The position numbers were made by a program, and so were the translations under genes. A DNA stretch of 64,000 bases from Candidatus Eiseniibacteriota bacterium (lineage in GTDB: Bacteria > Eisenbacteria > RBG-16-71-46), in assembly GCA_016710095.1 (NCBI GenBank), contig JADJLL010000023.1, forward strand, positions 1 to 64,000, in the 5' to 3' direction. The notes below the pieces were generated by a model. It saw only the letters and a list, made by a program, of their open reading frames with translations. It did not search any database and was not told the DNA's origin. Shown here piece after piece: positions 1-8,812 of this stretch (the first letter of the stretch is position 1; every line of letters begins with the position of its first letter).

Positions 1-2
1 TC

Positions 3-956
3 GCCGACACCACCCGGCTCGGCATCCCGTGGACGCGGTACACGACGACCGACCGGTTCGACCGCACGATCACCTTCTATGTGTCGAACGTGGCGGACAG
101 CGTGCGCGACCGGTCGTTGCCGCTCGTGCTCACGATCGACGGCTCGGGCTGCCAGTCGGTCTGGAAGCGCGTGGGCGAGCGCATCGGCGGCGGGCACCAG
201 AACCTCATGCGCCGCCAGGCGCGCGGCCGCGTGCGCGTGATGATCGTCGAGAAGCCGGGCGTCGCGTTCCTCGACGACCCGCCGCACCCGGGTTCGGCCG
301 AGGGCTCGAGCGAGACGTTCCGCCGCGAGCACACGCTCGAGCGCTGGAGCGAGGCGAACGTCGCGGCGCTGCGCGCGGCGCTCGCGCTGCCGGGCGTCGA
401 CGCGCGGCGCGTGCTCGTGTGCGGGCACTCCGAGGGCGGCACCGTGGGCGCGCGCGTCGCCGCGGCCTTCCCGGGCGTGACGCATGCCGCGCTGCTCTCG
501 TGCGGTGGCGCCACGCAGCTCTTCGACCTCGCGGAGTTCGCCGGCGCCCCGCAGCCGGGGGACGCGCCCGGCGCCGCGGCCGCGCGCCGGCAGTCGGTCT
601 ACGACGAGTGGGCGAAGATCCGGGCCGATTCGCTGAGCACCGAGCGCATGTGGCTCGGGCATCCGTACCGGCGCTGGTTCACGTTCTGCTCGGGCGACGC
701 GCTCGGCGACCTGCTCGCGACGCGCGCCCGGCTGTACCTCGCGCACGGCACCGAGGACCGCGCCGTGCCCGTCGTCGCGTTCGACTGGGTGCGGGCCGAA
801 CTCGCCGCCCGCGGGAGGGAAGCGGTGGTCGAACGGATCGAGGGCGCCGACCACGGGCTCTTCGGTCCCGAGGGGCCGCCGACCGACGGCACGACCGTCT
901 CCGGGGTCGAGAAGGTGTTCGCCCGGGTGCTCGACTGGTTCCTCGGGCCGGCCTGA
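3..956 (+). CDS. alpha/beta-hydrolase, 5'-partial
   Basis: The gene is cut by the left edge. Its frame is open back to base 3, and the residues before the in-frame GTG at 81 look like normal coding sequence, so the true start is outside the window. The 317 visible residues fit an alpha/beta-hydrolase. There is a nucleophile elbow GHSEGG at bases 423-440, a candidate acidic residue in GTEDRAVP about 320 bases later, and a candidate histidine in GADHGLFG near the C-terminus, in the usual Ser-Asp-His order. The substrate cannot be told; a peptidase or esterase of the dienelactone-hydrolase type is possible. No signal peptide can be judged because the N-terminus is missing. The next gene, ftsK, starts 187 bases downstream behind its own promoter candidate. 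Confidence 0.7.
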   Translation, partial: ADTTRLGIPWTRYTTTDRFDRTITFYVSNVADSVRDRSLPLVLTIDGSGCQSVWKRVGERIGGGHQNLMRRQARGRVRVMIVEKPGVAFLDDPPHPGSAEGSSETFRREHTLERWSEANVAALRAALALPGVDARRVLVCGHSEGGTVGARVAAAFPGVTHAALLSCGGATQLFDLAEFAGAPQPGDAPGAAAARRQSVYDEWAKIRADSLSTERMWLGHPYRRWFTFCSGDALGDLLATRARLYLAHGTEDRAVPVVAFDWVRAELAARGREAVVERIEGADHGLFGPEGPPTDGTTVSGVEKVFARVLDWFLGPA

Positions 957-985
957 AGCCCGGCGAGGGGCGCGCGGATCGCTCG

Positions 986-1014
986 TTGCCCTTCCGGGGG
1001 CACTTGTGCACAAT
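986..1014 (+). promoter_or_regulatory. candidate sigma-70 promoter of ftsK
   Basis: TTGCCC (986-991) and CACAAT (1009-1014) are separated by 17 bases, placing a start of transcription near 1021. It lies just after the stop of the upstream hydrolase and just before a run of hairpins that would form the 5' leader of ftsK. The match is by eye only. Confidence 0.4.
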
Positions 1015-1023
1015 GCCCGCGCA

Positions 1024-1110
1024 GCCGCCAGGGAGGCGGCGGGGTGGTGAAGCTGGATACCGGGCTTCGGCCACCGCGGATGGAGTCGCTCGCCGTTCGA
1101 CTCCAACCCC
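1024..1110 (+). other. structured leader upstream of ftsK (three hairpins)
   Basis: Three consecutive hairpins can be drawn. The first is GCCGCC/GGCGGC (1024-1040). The second pairs GGTGG and GAAGC with GCTTC and CCACC (1043-1075) around a ten-base loop and a small bulge. The third is TGGAGTCG/CGACTCCA (1081-1105). GGGG at 1041-1044 could instead pair with CCCC at 1107-1110, giving an alternative fold that competes with the second hairpin. No known riboswitch consensus was recognised and it is not a tRNA. It sits about 35 bases before the ftsK start, so it could be a leader, an attenuator or a small RNA. Confidence 0.3.
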
Positions 1111-1143
1111 AAGGATTGCACGGGAGTAAGGTCACCGCCTCAC

Positions 1144-3493
1144 GTGGCTTCTTCGATCTCCGCCAAACGCCAGCGCCAGATTCTCGTCGTGCTCCTCGGC
1201 GCGTTTTCGGTGCTCTCGGCCGCCAGCATCGCGACCTATCGCGCCCCCGAACCCGGGGAGGCGCCGTGGTCGGCCGCCAACGCCTGCGGTCCCGCGGGTG
1301 CGCTGCTCTCGTACGGGCTCGTCTGGTCCTTCGGCCAGGCCGCCGCGTTCGGGGTGCCGCTCCTCGCCGCGCTCTGGGGCTGGAACCGCCTGCGTGACCA
1401 GAAGCCGCTGCCCCTGCTCGTCACCAGCGCGCTCGGCGCGCTGCTCGTGTTCGAGATCTGCACGCTCTTCGGGCTGGGCGGCCTCGACCGCATGCGCTGG
1501 GCCGGCGGCTGGGGCTTCGCCGCGACGCTCGCGCTGCAGTCGTCGCTCGGCATGGTCGGCTCGTGGGTGGTCGCGACCGCGGTGTTGTTCGTGACCGCGC
1601 TCGTCGCGAGCGAGATGGGCTTCCACTGGATCGGCAAGCTCGCGCACGGCCTCGTGCTGAACCCGGCGCGCGGCGTCGCGGGCGGCGTGGCGGGCGCGTG
1701 GGGACAGTGGCAGGAGTCGCGCGCCGAAGCCGAGCGCCTGGCCGCCAAGCAGAAGGCCAAGGAAGCGAAGGCTCCCAAGAAGACGCCCAAGGTCGCCGTC
1801 GCGGCCCAGCCCGCGGTGGCGGAGGCCGCCGAGGCCGCGCCGCGCGCGCAGGCGAAGGGCAAGGCCGCGCCGATCGAGTCCGCGGTCGCGCTCGCCGACG
1901 AGGGAGACGACGACGACGGTCCGGTCGCGATGGCGCCGCCGCCTCCGCCCCGTCATCAAGAAGAACACGACGAGCCGTCCGCGCTCGCTCGAGCTCGAGC
2001 GCCCGACCGGACCCGCGCCCGAGGAGCCGCTGCCGCCGCTCAGCCTGCTCGAGCTGCCGCAGCAGCCCGAGGACCTCGTCACCGCCGCGGACCTCACGCA
2101 CCAGGCGACGCTGCTCACGACCAAGCTCGCCGACTTCGGCATCGAAGGTCGCGTCACGGAGATCCACCCGGGACCGGTCGTCACGATGTTCGAGTTCGAG
2201 CCGGCCGCGGGCGTGAAGGTGAACTCGATCGTCTCGCTCGAGGACGACCTCGCGCTGGCGCTCCGGGCGATCCGCATCCGCGTCATCGCCCCGCTGCCCG
2301 GCAAGGGCACCGTCGGCGTCGAAATCCCGAACCCGCGCCGCCGGACGGTGTATCTCCGCGAGGTGCTCTCCTCGCAGGCTTACGAATCCAGCAACGCGGC
2401 GCTCAAGGTGCCGCTCGGTGTGGACGTCGGCGGCACGTCGTTCGTGTCCGACCTGACGAAGATGCCGCACGTGCTCATCGCCGGTTCGACCGGCGCGGGC
2501 AAGAGCGTCTGCCTCAACACGATCATCACCGGCCTGCTCTTCCAGCACGATCCGAGCTCGCTCCAGCTCGTCATGATCGATCCCAAGATGGTCGAGCTGT
2601 CGATGTACAACGGCATCCCGCACCTCACGCTGCCCGTGGTGACCGACTCCAAGAAGGCGTCGCGCGCGCTGCGCTGGGCGGTGGGCGAGATGGAGAAGCG
2701 CTACAAGCTCCTCGCGAGCGTGGGCGCGCGAAACATCAACACGTACAACGAGCGCATCGCCGAAGGAAAGGTCCCGCCGGCCGAAGGCTCCGACAAGATT
2801 CCCGAGCGCCTCGGCTACGTCGTCGTGATCGTGGACGAGCTCGCCGACCTCATGCTCACCGCGCCGGCCGAGATCGAGGAGCCGATCGCCCGACTCGCGC
2901 AGATGGCGCGCGCCGTCGGCATCCACCTCGTGCTCGCGACGCAGCGCCCGTCCGTGGACGTCATCACCGGCGTCATCAAGGCGAACTTCCCCTCGCGTAT
3001 CGCGTTCCGCGTGGCGAGCAAGACCGACTCGCGCACGGTGCTCGACATGAACGGCGCCGAGAACCTGCTCGGCATGGGCGACATGCTCTTCCTGCCGATG
3101 GGCAAGGCCGACGCGCATCGCGTGCACGGCTGCTTCGTGTCGGAAGAAGAGACGCAGCGCGTGGTGGACTTCTGGCGCGCGAAGGCGGCCGCGAGCACGG
3201 CGGCGCCGCCGCCGCTGGCGACCGAAGTGAACATTCCCGAGGGCGACGAGGAAGAGGCGGCCGAGGACGGCTTCATGTCCGACGAACTCGTGCCGCAGGC
3301 CGCGTGCCTGGTCGTGATGCACAACCAGGGCTCGACCTCGCTGCTGCAGCGCCGGCTCCAGGTGGGTTACTCCCGCGCGGGCCGGCTCATGGACCAGCTC
3401 GCGCAGCTCGGCGTGGTCGGACCGTTCAACGGCAGCAAGGCGCGTGACGTGCTGGTGGACCAGAACTGGCTCCAGCAGAAGGGATTCCAGTGA
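1144..3493 (+). CDS. ftsK: DNA translocase FtsK (frame break near 1945)
   Basis: This is the septal, membrane-anchored ATPase that pumps DNA and helps resolve chromosome dimers during division. The first part, in the frame of GTG 1144, has several hydrophobic segments over about 160 residues and then an Ala/Lys-rich linker. The frame then breaks in the C/G run at about 1937-1952, and the protein resumes one frame over with the conserved PLPPLSLLE lead-in. Downstream are Walker A GSTGAGKSV (near 2486), Walker B LVMIDPKM, the translocase core and a C-terminal winged-helix gamma domain (about the last 65 residues). The joined length of about 783 residues is normal for FtsK. The stop overlaps the rimO start (GTGA). 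Loss of ftsK function would be costly, so an indel error is more likely than a pseudogene. An upstream GTG start has only a distant GGAG, so the exact start is uncertain. Confidence 0.88.
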
Positions 3494-4878
3494 AAGGTTC
3501 ACGCCGTACCGCAGCTCCCAAGCTCGCGTTCGTGACGCTCGGCTGCCCGAAGAACACCGTGGACTCCGAGCACATGCTCGGCGCCCTCGTGCAGGACGGC
3601 TTCCAGACCGTCGGCGATCCGGCCGAGGCCGACGTCGCCGTGGTGAACACGTGCGCGTTCCTGCAGAGCGCGGTGCGCGAATCGAAGGACGCGATCGCGA
3701 ACGTCGCGGAACTGAAGAGTTCCGGGAAGCTCAAGGCGCTGATCGTGACCGGCTGCCTCGCGCAGCGTTCGGGCGCGTCGCTGCTCGACGAGTTCCCCGG
3801 CGTGGACGCCGTGCTCGGCACCGGACAGTGGAAGGACGTCGTCGGCGCCGCGCGCCACGTGTTGTCGGGCTCCGAGGAGCGCGTCTCGAACACCGAGTAT
3901 CCCGGTGGCGCCGTCGAGGACGGCATGCCGCGCGCGCTCAGCACGCCGCGCCACATCGCGTACCTCAAGATCTCCGAGGGCTGCGATCACCGCTGCACGT
4001 TCTGCATCATTCCGCGCCTGCGCGGCGACCAGAAGAGCCGCTCGGTCGAGTCGCTCGTCGAGGAGGCGCGGAGCCTCGCGAAGATCGGCGTGCGCGAGCT
4101 GAACCTGATCGGTCAGGACACGACCGGCTACGGCACCGACCTGCCGGGCCAGCCCGGACTGGCCGACCTGCTGGACGCCCTCGACACCGTCGAGGGATTG
4201 CACTGGATCCGCGTGCAGTACACCTATCCGCGGCTCTGGTCGGACCGGCTCATCGAGACCTGGGCGCGCGCGAAGCGCGTCGTTCCCTACGTGGACATGC
4301 CCCTCCAGCACATCGCGCAGGACATGCTGCGGCGGATGGGGCGGGCGATGACCGAGAAGCAGACCCGCGAGCTGGTGTCCCGGATCAAGCAGGGGATCCC
4401 CCGGGTGGCATTCCGAACCAACTTCATCGTAGGGTTCCCCGGCGAAACGGACGAACACTACGAGGTGCTCGAGCGCTACATCGAGGAAGAACCCTTCGAC
4501 AACCTCGTCGTGTTCGGGTACGAGCGCGAGCCGGAGACGCCGTCGTACGACATGACGCCGCGCGTCCCGATCAACCAGCGCCGCTCCCGCAGGGCGCGCC
4601 TGCTCGCGAAGCAGCAGCACCTGTCGCGCGAGCGTCTCTCGCGCCGGATCGGTGAAGTGACGACGGTGATGGTGGACGGGCCCGCTCCCGGGCGCGGCGG
4701 CCAGTGGGCCGCGCGCACGACGGGTTCGGCCTTCGAAGTCGATGGTGGTGTGGTGGTGGAAGGGGACAACCTGATTCCCGGGCAGCTGGTGACCGTGCGC
4801 ATCACGGGCGCCGCCGCCTACGATCTGTTCGCGCGCGTGGAACGCTCGGCCGACCCCGCGCTCAACATTCTGGGCTGA
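3490..4878 (+). CDS. rimO: ribosomal protein S12 methylthiotransferase RimO
   Basis: Radical-SAM enzyme that adds a methylthio group to an aspartate of ribosomal protein S12. The 462 residues show the three-part layout of the family. The N-terminal MTTase domain has cluster cysteines C19, C55 and C89. The radical-SAM domain has CDHRCTFC (C165, C169, C172). A C-terminal TRAM-like region lies over the last ~65 residues. The opening LGCPKNTVDSE is typical of RimO rather than MiaB. GTG 3490 overlaps the ftsK stop, so the two are probably translated together. Confidence 0.93.
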   Translation: MKGSRRTAAPKLAFVTLGCPKNTVDSEHMLGALVQDGFQTVGDPAEADVAVVNTCAFLQSAVRESKDAIANVAELKSSGKLKALIVTGCLAQRSGASLLDEFPGVDAVLGTGQWKDVVGAARHVLSGSEERVSNTEYPGGAVEDGMPRALSTPRHIAYLKISEGCDHRCTFCIIPRLRGDQKSRSVESLVEEARSLAKIGVRELNLIGQDTTGYGTDLPGQPGLADLLDALDTVEGLHWIRVQYTYPRLWSDRLIETWARAKRVVPYVDMPLQHIAQDMLRRMGRAMTEKQTRELVSRIKQGIPRVAFRTNFIVGFPGETDEHYEVLERYIEEEPFDNLVVFGYEREPETPSYDMTPRVPINQRRSRRARLLAKQQHLSRERLSRRIGEVTTVMVDGPAPGRGGQWAARTTGSAFEVDGGVVVEGDNLIPGQLVTVRITGAAAYDLFARVERSADPALNILG

Positions 4879-4881
4879 CAC

Positions 4882-5652
4882 ATGAGGAACCTGCGGATGC
4901 GTGCTTGCCGGAGTGGCCTGCTGTTCGCGTTGCTGATCGGCGTCTGTCTCGCGCCGTCCGCCGAGGCCAAGAAGTTCCGCTACGCCAGCGGCCCTCGTGT
5001 GCCCGAGGACTCGGTCCTCGCCGTGGCCAACACGTATCTCGATCCGGTCGTGCGCAGCCGTGGGCCGCGCGTGCCGTACACGAACCTCCAGCTCACGCAG
5101 TTCGTGGCGGACAGCGCCGCGTCGCGCGCGCTCGCGACCGCGCCGCTCGATCGCGGCACGCACGCCGTGCTCGCGCCGACGCAGGACCACCCGCTCAACT
5201 TCGTGCTCGAGCACGCGTTCCTCAAGGAACTCGCGCGCCGCGGCGTCGAGGTGACCGTGCGCCGCACGCCGGTGCCCGACGACAGCGTCGCCGCGCTGTT
5301 CGGCAATCCCGGCGATCCGCTGCTCGAGTACACGCTCGGCTCCGCCAAGATCACGTACCTGCGCCTCGTCGGCTGGCTTCCGGGCCGCGTCCGCATCGAG
5401 CGCCAGTCGCTCGTGACGGGCGCCGTCTCGCTGCGCGAACCGCAGTCCTCGCGCGTGCTGTGGACGGGCGACCTCGGCCAGAACTTCGTGGACCGCTTCT
5501 CGCGCTCGCAGGTTTCGCTGGTCGAGGAAGCGCGCTACCCCGACCTCAAGGACCCCGTGCCGCAGCGCAATCTCGACAAGGTCGTCGAGCCCGTCGTCGT
5601 CGTCGGCGTCGTCGCCGGCCTCGTCGCGCTCTTCTTCCAGAACCGTCCGTGA
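4882..5652 (+). CDS. secreted protein of unknown function with C-terminal membrane segment
   Basis: I do not recognise this 256-residue protein. Residues 1-29 form a signal peptide (Arg-rich start, hydrophobic core, cleavage likely after PSAEA). The middle, about residues 75-200, alternates charged and beta-rich stretches and includes FVLEHAFLKELARRGVEV, which resembles a soluble helical/beta domain. The C-terminus ends in a hydrophobic run, VVVVGVVAGLVALFF, followed by QNRP. That suggests a membrane anchor or an outer-membrane-type terminus. It starts 3 bases after the rimO stop and is followed by a BamD-like lipoprotein, so an envelope role is a reasonable inference. Confidence 0.75.
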   Translation: MRNLRMRACRSGLLFALLIGVCLAPSAEAKKFRYASGPRVPEDSVLAVANTYLDPVVRSRGPRVPYTNLQLTQFVADSAASRALATAPLDRGTHAVLAPTQDHPLNFVLEHAFLKELARRGVEVTVRRTPVPDDSVAALFGNPGDPLLEYTLGSAKITYLRLVGWLPGRVRIERQSLVTGAVSLREPQSSRVLWTGDLGQNFVDRFSRSQVSLVEEARYPDLKDPVPQRNLDKVVEPVVVVGVVAGLVALFFQNRP

Positions 5653-5684
5653 CGTTTCCGCTTCGCTCCCCGAAGGAACCTCGC

Positions 5685-6542
5685 TTGTTCACTCGTCTTC
5701 GTTTCACTCTGGCGTGCGGCCTGCTCGCGCTGGGCCTCGCCGGCTGCGGCGCCGCGGTCGTTCCGTCCATCCACAGCGACACCAACCGCGTCGCGGTCGC
5801 GCGCGGCCTCTACGACCGCCGCGAGTTCGCGCTCGCCGTGGACGTGCTCAACAACTACGCGACGACGGGCACCGGCAACGCCGACATCGACCAGGCCGTG
5901 TACCTGCTCGGGCTCTCGTACATCGGGCAGAAGGACTGGGTGAACGCGCAGACGCAGTTCGAGCGCATGTCCCGCGACTACCCCGAGAGCGACAGCGCCG
6001 GCGCGGCGTCGTTCCAGCTGGGAGAGGCGCTGTTCGGCCAGTCCCGTCCGAGCGACTACGACCAGGAGTTCACGCTCAAGGCGCTCACGCAGTACGAAGC
6101 GCACTTGCGCGACTGGCCCGGCGATCCGTACGCGAAGCGCTCCGAGCTGCGCGTGGCCGAGTGCCGCACGCGTCTCGCGCGCAAGCTCTGGCGCAGCGGC
6201 GACATCTACGTGAAGCAGAAGCTCTACCTGCCGGCCAAGCGCTACTTCGCCGACATCATCGAGCAGTACGCCGACACGCCGGTGCTCGGGGACGCGATCC
6301 TCGGCAACGCGGTCGCGGACGCGCGCCTCGGCAAGCGCGACAGCGCGCTCGCGGTGCTGCGCGGCCTCGAGGAGCAGTTCGCGGGGCAGCCGCTGGGGCT
6401 CAAGGCCGCGGCGCTGCGCGTGAAGATGCAGAAGTGGCCGGCCGAAGGCGATCGCAGCCGTCGCGGACATCGTCCGATCGAGGCTCCGGCCGCGGTGCCG
6501 GGCGCGCCCTCGAACTCGCAGGCCAACCCGTACACGCCGTGA
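5685..6542 (+). CDS. BamD-like TPR lipoprotein
   Basis: Envelope lipoprotein with TPR repeats, resembling BamD, the lipoprotein of the outer-membrane barrel-assembly machine. A TTG start at 5685 is chosen because it has GAAGGAA 7 bases upstream and places a signal peptide directly before the lipobox LAGC (lipid-attached C21). The body has helix pairs of TPR type: RGLYDRREFALAVDVLNN, then AVYLLGLSYIGQKDWVNAQTQF with ERMSRDYPESDSA, and further repeats to about residue 240. The tail is Pro/Ala-rich. At 285 residues it is slightly longer than typical BamD. It could be another outer-membrane TPR lipoprotein; assignment to the Bam complex rests on fold only. Confidence 0.75.
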   Translation: MFTRLRFTLACGLLALGLAGCGAAVVPSIHSDTNRVAVARGLYDRREFALAVDVLNNYATTGTGNADIDQAVYLLGLSYIGQKDWVNAQTQFERMSRDYPESDSAGAASFQLGEALFGQSRPSDYDQEFTLKALTQYEAHLRDWPGDPYAKRSELRVAECRTRLARKLWRSGDIYVKQKLYLPAKRYFADIIEQYADTPVLGDAILGNAVADARLGKRDSALAVLRGLEEQFAGQPLGLKAAALRVKMQKWPAEGDRSRRGHRPIEAPAAVPGAPSNSQANPYTP

Positions 6543-7162
6543 CACCCGTGAAGCGGCGGACCGGCGCGCCGAAGCGGCTGGGCATCTTCGGCGGCACCTT
6601 CGACCCGCCGCACGTGGGACATCTCGCGCTCGCCGAGTGCGCACGCGAGCAGCTCGGTCTCGACCGCGTGCTGTTCGTGCCCGCCGGGCAGCCGCCGCAC
6701 AAGCCGGGCGGCCGCCGCACGAGCGCCGCGCACCGGCTCGCGATGACGCGCGCCGCCGTGCGCGGGAACGCGTCGTTCGCCGTCTCGACGATCGAGGCGA
6801 AGCGCCGCGGGCCGTCGTGGACGGTGGACACCTTGCGCGCGCTCGCCGAGGCGCATCCGGGGACCGAACTCTGGCTGCTCATGGGCGCGGACATGTACGC
6901 GTCCTTCGGCACGTGGCGCGAACCCACCGAGATCGCGCGCCATGCGCGCCTCGCGGTGGCGCTGCGTCCGGGCACGCGCGCGCCGAAGACGCCGCGCGGT
7001 GTGAAGGGCGCGCGCGTGACGTTCCTCGCCAATCCCGAACTCGAAGTCTCGTCCAGCGCCGTGCGCGATCGGGCCCGCGCCGGACGCAGCGTGCGTTACC
7101 TCGTGCCCGACGCCGTCGCGCGCTACGCCGCGCGTCACCACCTGTACGGGAGCGCGTCGTGA
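6539..7162 (+). CDS. nadD: nicotinate-nucleotide adenylyltransferase
   Basis: Transfers AMP from ATP to nicotinate mononucleotide, the penultimate step of NAD synthesis. The nucleotidyltransferase signature is clear near the N-terminus: GIFGGTFDPPHVGH, with the HxGH ATP-binding histidines. The C-terminal VSSSAVRDRARAG corresponds to the family ISSTxIR motif. The 207-residue length is usual. The start GTG 6539 overlaps the stop of the preceding lipoprotein gene (GTGA); a second in-frame GTG lies at 6548. It sits in an unbroken + strand run with the genes on both sides. Confidence 0.92.
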   Translation: MTPVKRRTGAPKRLGIFGGTFDPPHVGHLALAECAREQLGLDRVLFVPAGQPPHKPGGRRTSAAHRLAMTRAAVRGNASFAVSTIEAKRRGPSWTVDTLRALAEAHPGTELWLLMGADMYASFGTWREPTEIARHARLAVALRPGTRAPKTPRGVKGARVTFLANPELEVSSSAVRDRARAGRSVRYLVPDAVARYAARHHLYGSAS

Positions 7163-7890
7163 CCTACCGGCCGCAGGAGTTCTGGGAGCAGCGCCTGTCC
7201 GAGCAGTTCGATCTGCGCGGAACGGGAGAGACCACGATGAGCGCGGCGTACAACGTCGCGTGCTACCAGCTGCGCGCCGAGGTCCTCGACGCCGCGCTCG
7301 CCCGCGTCGGCGTGGACCCCCGGGCGAAGCGCGTGCTCGACGTGGGTTGCGGCACGGGCTTCTGGACCGACTACTACGTGAAGCGCGGCGCGGTCTACAC
7401 CGGGCTCGACATCGCGCGCCCGAGCGTGGAGCGGCTGCGCGAGCGCTATCCGAACCAGGCGTTCGTGCACTCGGACGTGAGCGAAGCCGACCTCACGGCG
7501 ACGTACCAGATCGTGAACGTGTTCGACGTGCTCTACCACATCACCGACGACGCGAAGTTCGACGCGGCGCTCGGGCGTCTCGCGCGCGCCGTGGAGCCGG
7601 GCGGGTACCTGCTGCTCACCGACCTGTTCCAGGATTCGCCGGGCCTGGCGGAGCACAACAAGATGCGCTCGCTCGCGCGTTACCGCCGCACGCTCGACGC
7701 GCTCGGCGTGCGCTTCGAGTACGAGCCGCTCGAGCCGACGCACGTGCTGCTGAACTCGGATCTCGGCTTCTGGCGGTTCCTCAACCGCGCGCCGGGGCTG
7801 CTGCTCGCGCTCGATCGGATGCTGATCCGCAACGGTGGCGGCCGCACGCCGCGGCACAACCAGCTGCTGATCGCGAAGCGCACGGCCTGA
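7159..7890 (+). CDS. class I SAM-dependent methyltransferase
   Basis: A 243-residue Rossmann-fold methyltransferase with SAM-binding motif I VLDVGCGTGFW at about residue 58 and an acidic motif II in YTGLDIARPS. Motif IV-like NVFDVLYHI and post-motif YLLLTDLF follow. The substrate is unknown. The C-terminal part (LGFWRFLNRAPGLLLALDR) is compatible with a methyltransferase acting on a lipid or glycan, but this is a guess. GTG 7159 overlaps the nadD stop, so it belongs to the same run. Confidence 0.8.
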   Translation: MTYRPQEFWEQRLSEQFDLRGTGETTMSAAYNVACYQLRAEVLDAALARVGVDPRAKRVLDVGCGTGFWTDYYVKRGAVYTGLDIARPSVERLRERYPNQAFVHSDVSEADLTATYQIVNVFDVLYHITDDAKFDAALGRLARAVEPGGYLLLTDLFQDSPGLAEHNKMRSLARYRRTLDALGVRFEYEPLEPTHVLLNSDLGFWRFLNRAPGLLLALDRMLIRNGGGRTPRHNQLLIAKRTA

Positions 7891-7930
7891 TCGCAGCGCG
7901 TTCGCGCGCCGCCGACGCGGAGCCGGAAGG

Positions 7931-8620
7931 TCAGCGCAGACGTTCGAGCGGCTCGTCGCCCTTCTCGATCATCTCGGCGTGCAGCGCCAGCAGCCGCTTG
8001 GTCTCCGCGATGAGCGGCGCGCGCTGCGCCGCCGGTCCGGCGAAGGCGGCCGTGAGCAGCGCGTGCACCATCTCGACCGCGGCCATCGCGTGCACGCGGC
8101 GGCGCTTCGGGTCGAGGTGGGGGGCACGCGCGGCGATGATGGACTCGACCTGCGCGGAGGCCGCCTCGTGGAGTTCCCCGCACGCGCGATCGCGCGCGCC
8201 GGGCCGGTCGATCGCATGGAAGACGTGCGAGTACGCGGGCGTGCGGCGGAAGAACTCGGCGAGCGGATCCACGATCGCGTCCGCGAGCGTGGCGAGCGGC
8301 AGCGTGCGCAGCTCGGCCCGTCCCTCGTAGGCGGTGAGCGAGCGCATGACGCCCATGTAGCGCTCGGCCAGCGCGCCGAGGATCGCTTCCTTGCTCGCGA
8401 AGAAGTGGTAGAGCGAGCCCATGCCGGCGCCCGCGCGTTCGGCGACCGCGTTCGTGGTCATGCCGTCCACGCCCGACTCGACGATCACCGCTTCGGCGGC
8501 GTCGAGCAGTTCCTCGATCCGCTTCTGGCCACGGTCCTGCTGCGCGGGCCGGCGGGTGGCCGGATCCGCGCGGCGGGCGCCGGGCTTCGCGGAACGCTTC
8601 TTCGTGGTGCGAGTCGCCAT
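7931..8620 (-). CDS. TetR/AcrR family transcriptional regulator
   Basis: A 229-residue repressor-type protein. After a basic N-terminal tail comes a TetR helix-turn-helix of about 45 residues, containing TTNAVAERAGAGMGSLYHFF, and then a larger helical ligand-binding domain. The start ATG (complement of 8618-8620) is preferred over a longer reading to 8719 because GGAGAA lies about 10 bases upstream and the extra residues have no family counterpart. It is divergent from the efflux operon starting at 8813, and the spacer contains a strong palindrome. It most likely represses that operon and itself, with release on binding a pump substrate. Confidence 0.88.
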   Translation of the reverse strand: MATRTTKKRSAKPGARRADPATRRPAQQDRGQKRIEELLDAAEAVIVESGVDGMTTNAVAERAGAGMGSLYHFFASKEAILGALAERYMGVMRSLTAYEGRAELRTLPLATLADAIVDPLAEFFRRTPAYSHVFHAIDRPGARDRACGELHEAASAQVESIIAARAPHLDPKRRRVHAMAAVEMVHALLTAAFAGPAAQRAPLIAETKRLLALHAEMIEKGDEPLERLR

Positions 8621-8712
8621 CGTGGCGGGCTTCTCCGGAGGGTTGCGGCAAGGCGTGCTTCGACCTGCCTTCAGGTTCGGCCGGACGGTCCGAAAATACA
8701 AGTGGAATCTTT

Positions 8713-8740
8713 GCTCCACTCATGTCATCGTAAGTGGAGC
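8713..8740. promoter_or_regulatory. probable operator of the TetR-type regulator
   Basis: A perfect inverted repeat GCTCCACT-N12-AGTGGAGC lies in the divergent spacer between the TetR gene and the tolC-like gene. A third AGTGGA half-site sits at 8701-8706. On the minus strand a TATTTT box (complement of 8693-8698) lies just beyond it, where bound repressor could block transcription of the regulator. The arm length and placement are typical of TetR-family operators, but binding is inferred. Confidence 0.55.
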
Positions 8741-8812
8741 GAATGCACCAGTTCTAGCGGCGGCCCGCCGGGCGCGCCGCGGACCCACCCGGAGACGGGA
8801 AGGAGAGACTCC

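Noticed and set aside
1041..1110. A tRNA-like stretch (GGGG...GTTCGACTCC...CCCC) before ftsK
   Set aside because: The T-arm cannot form around TTCGACT, no plausible anticodon loop exists and the spacing is too short. It is kept only as a structured leader.
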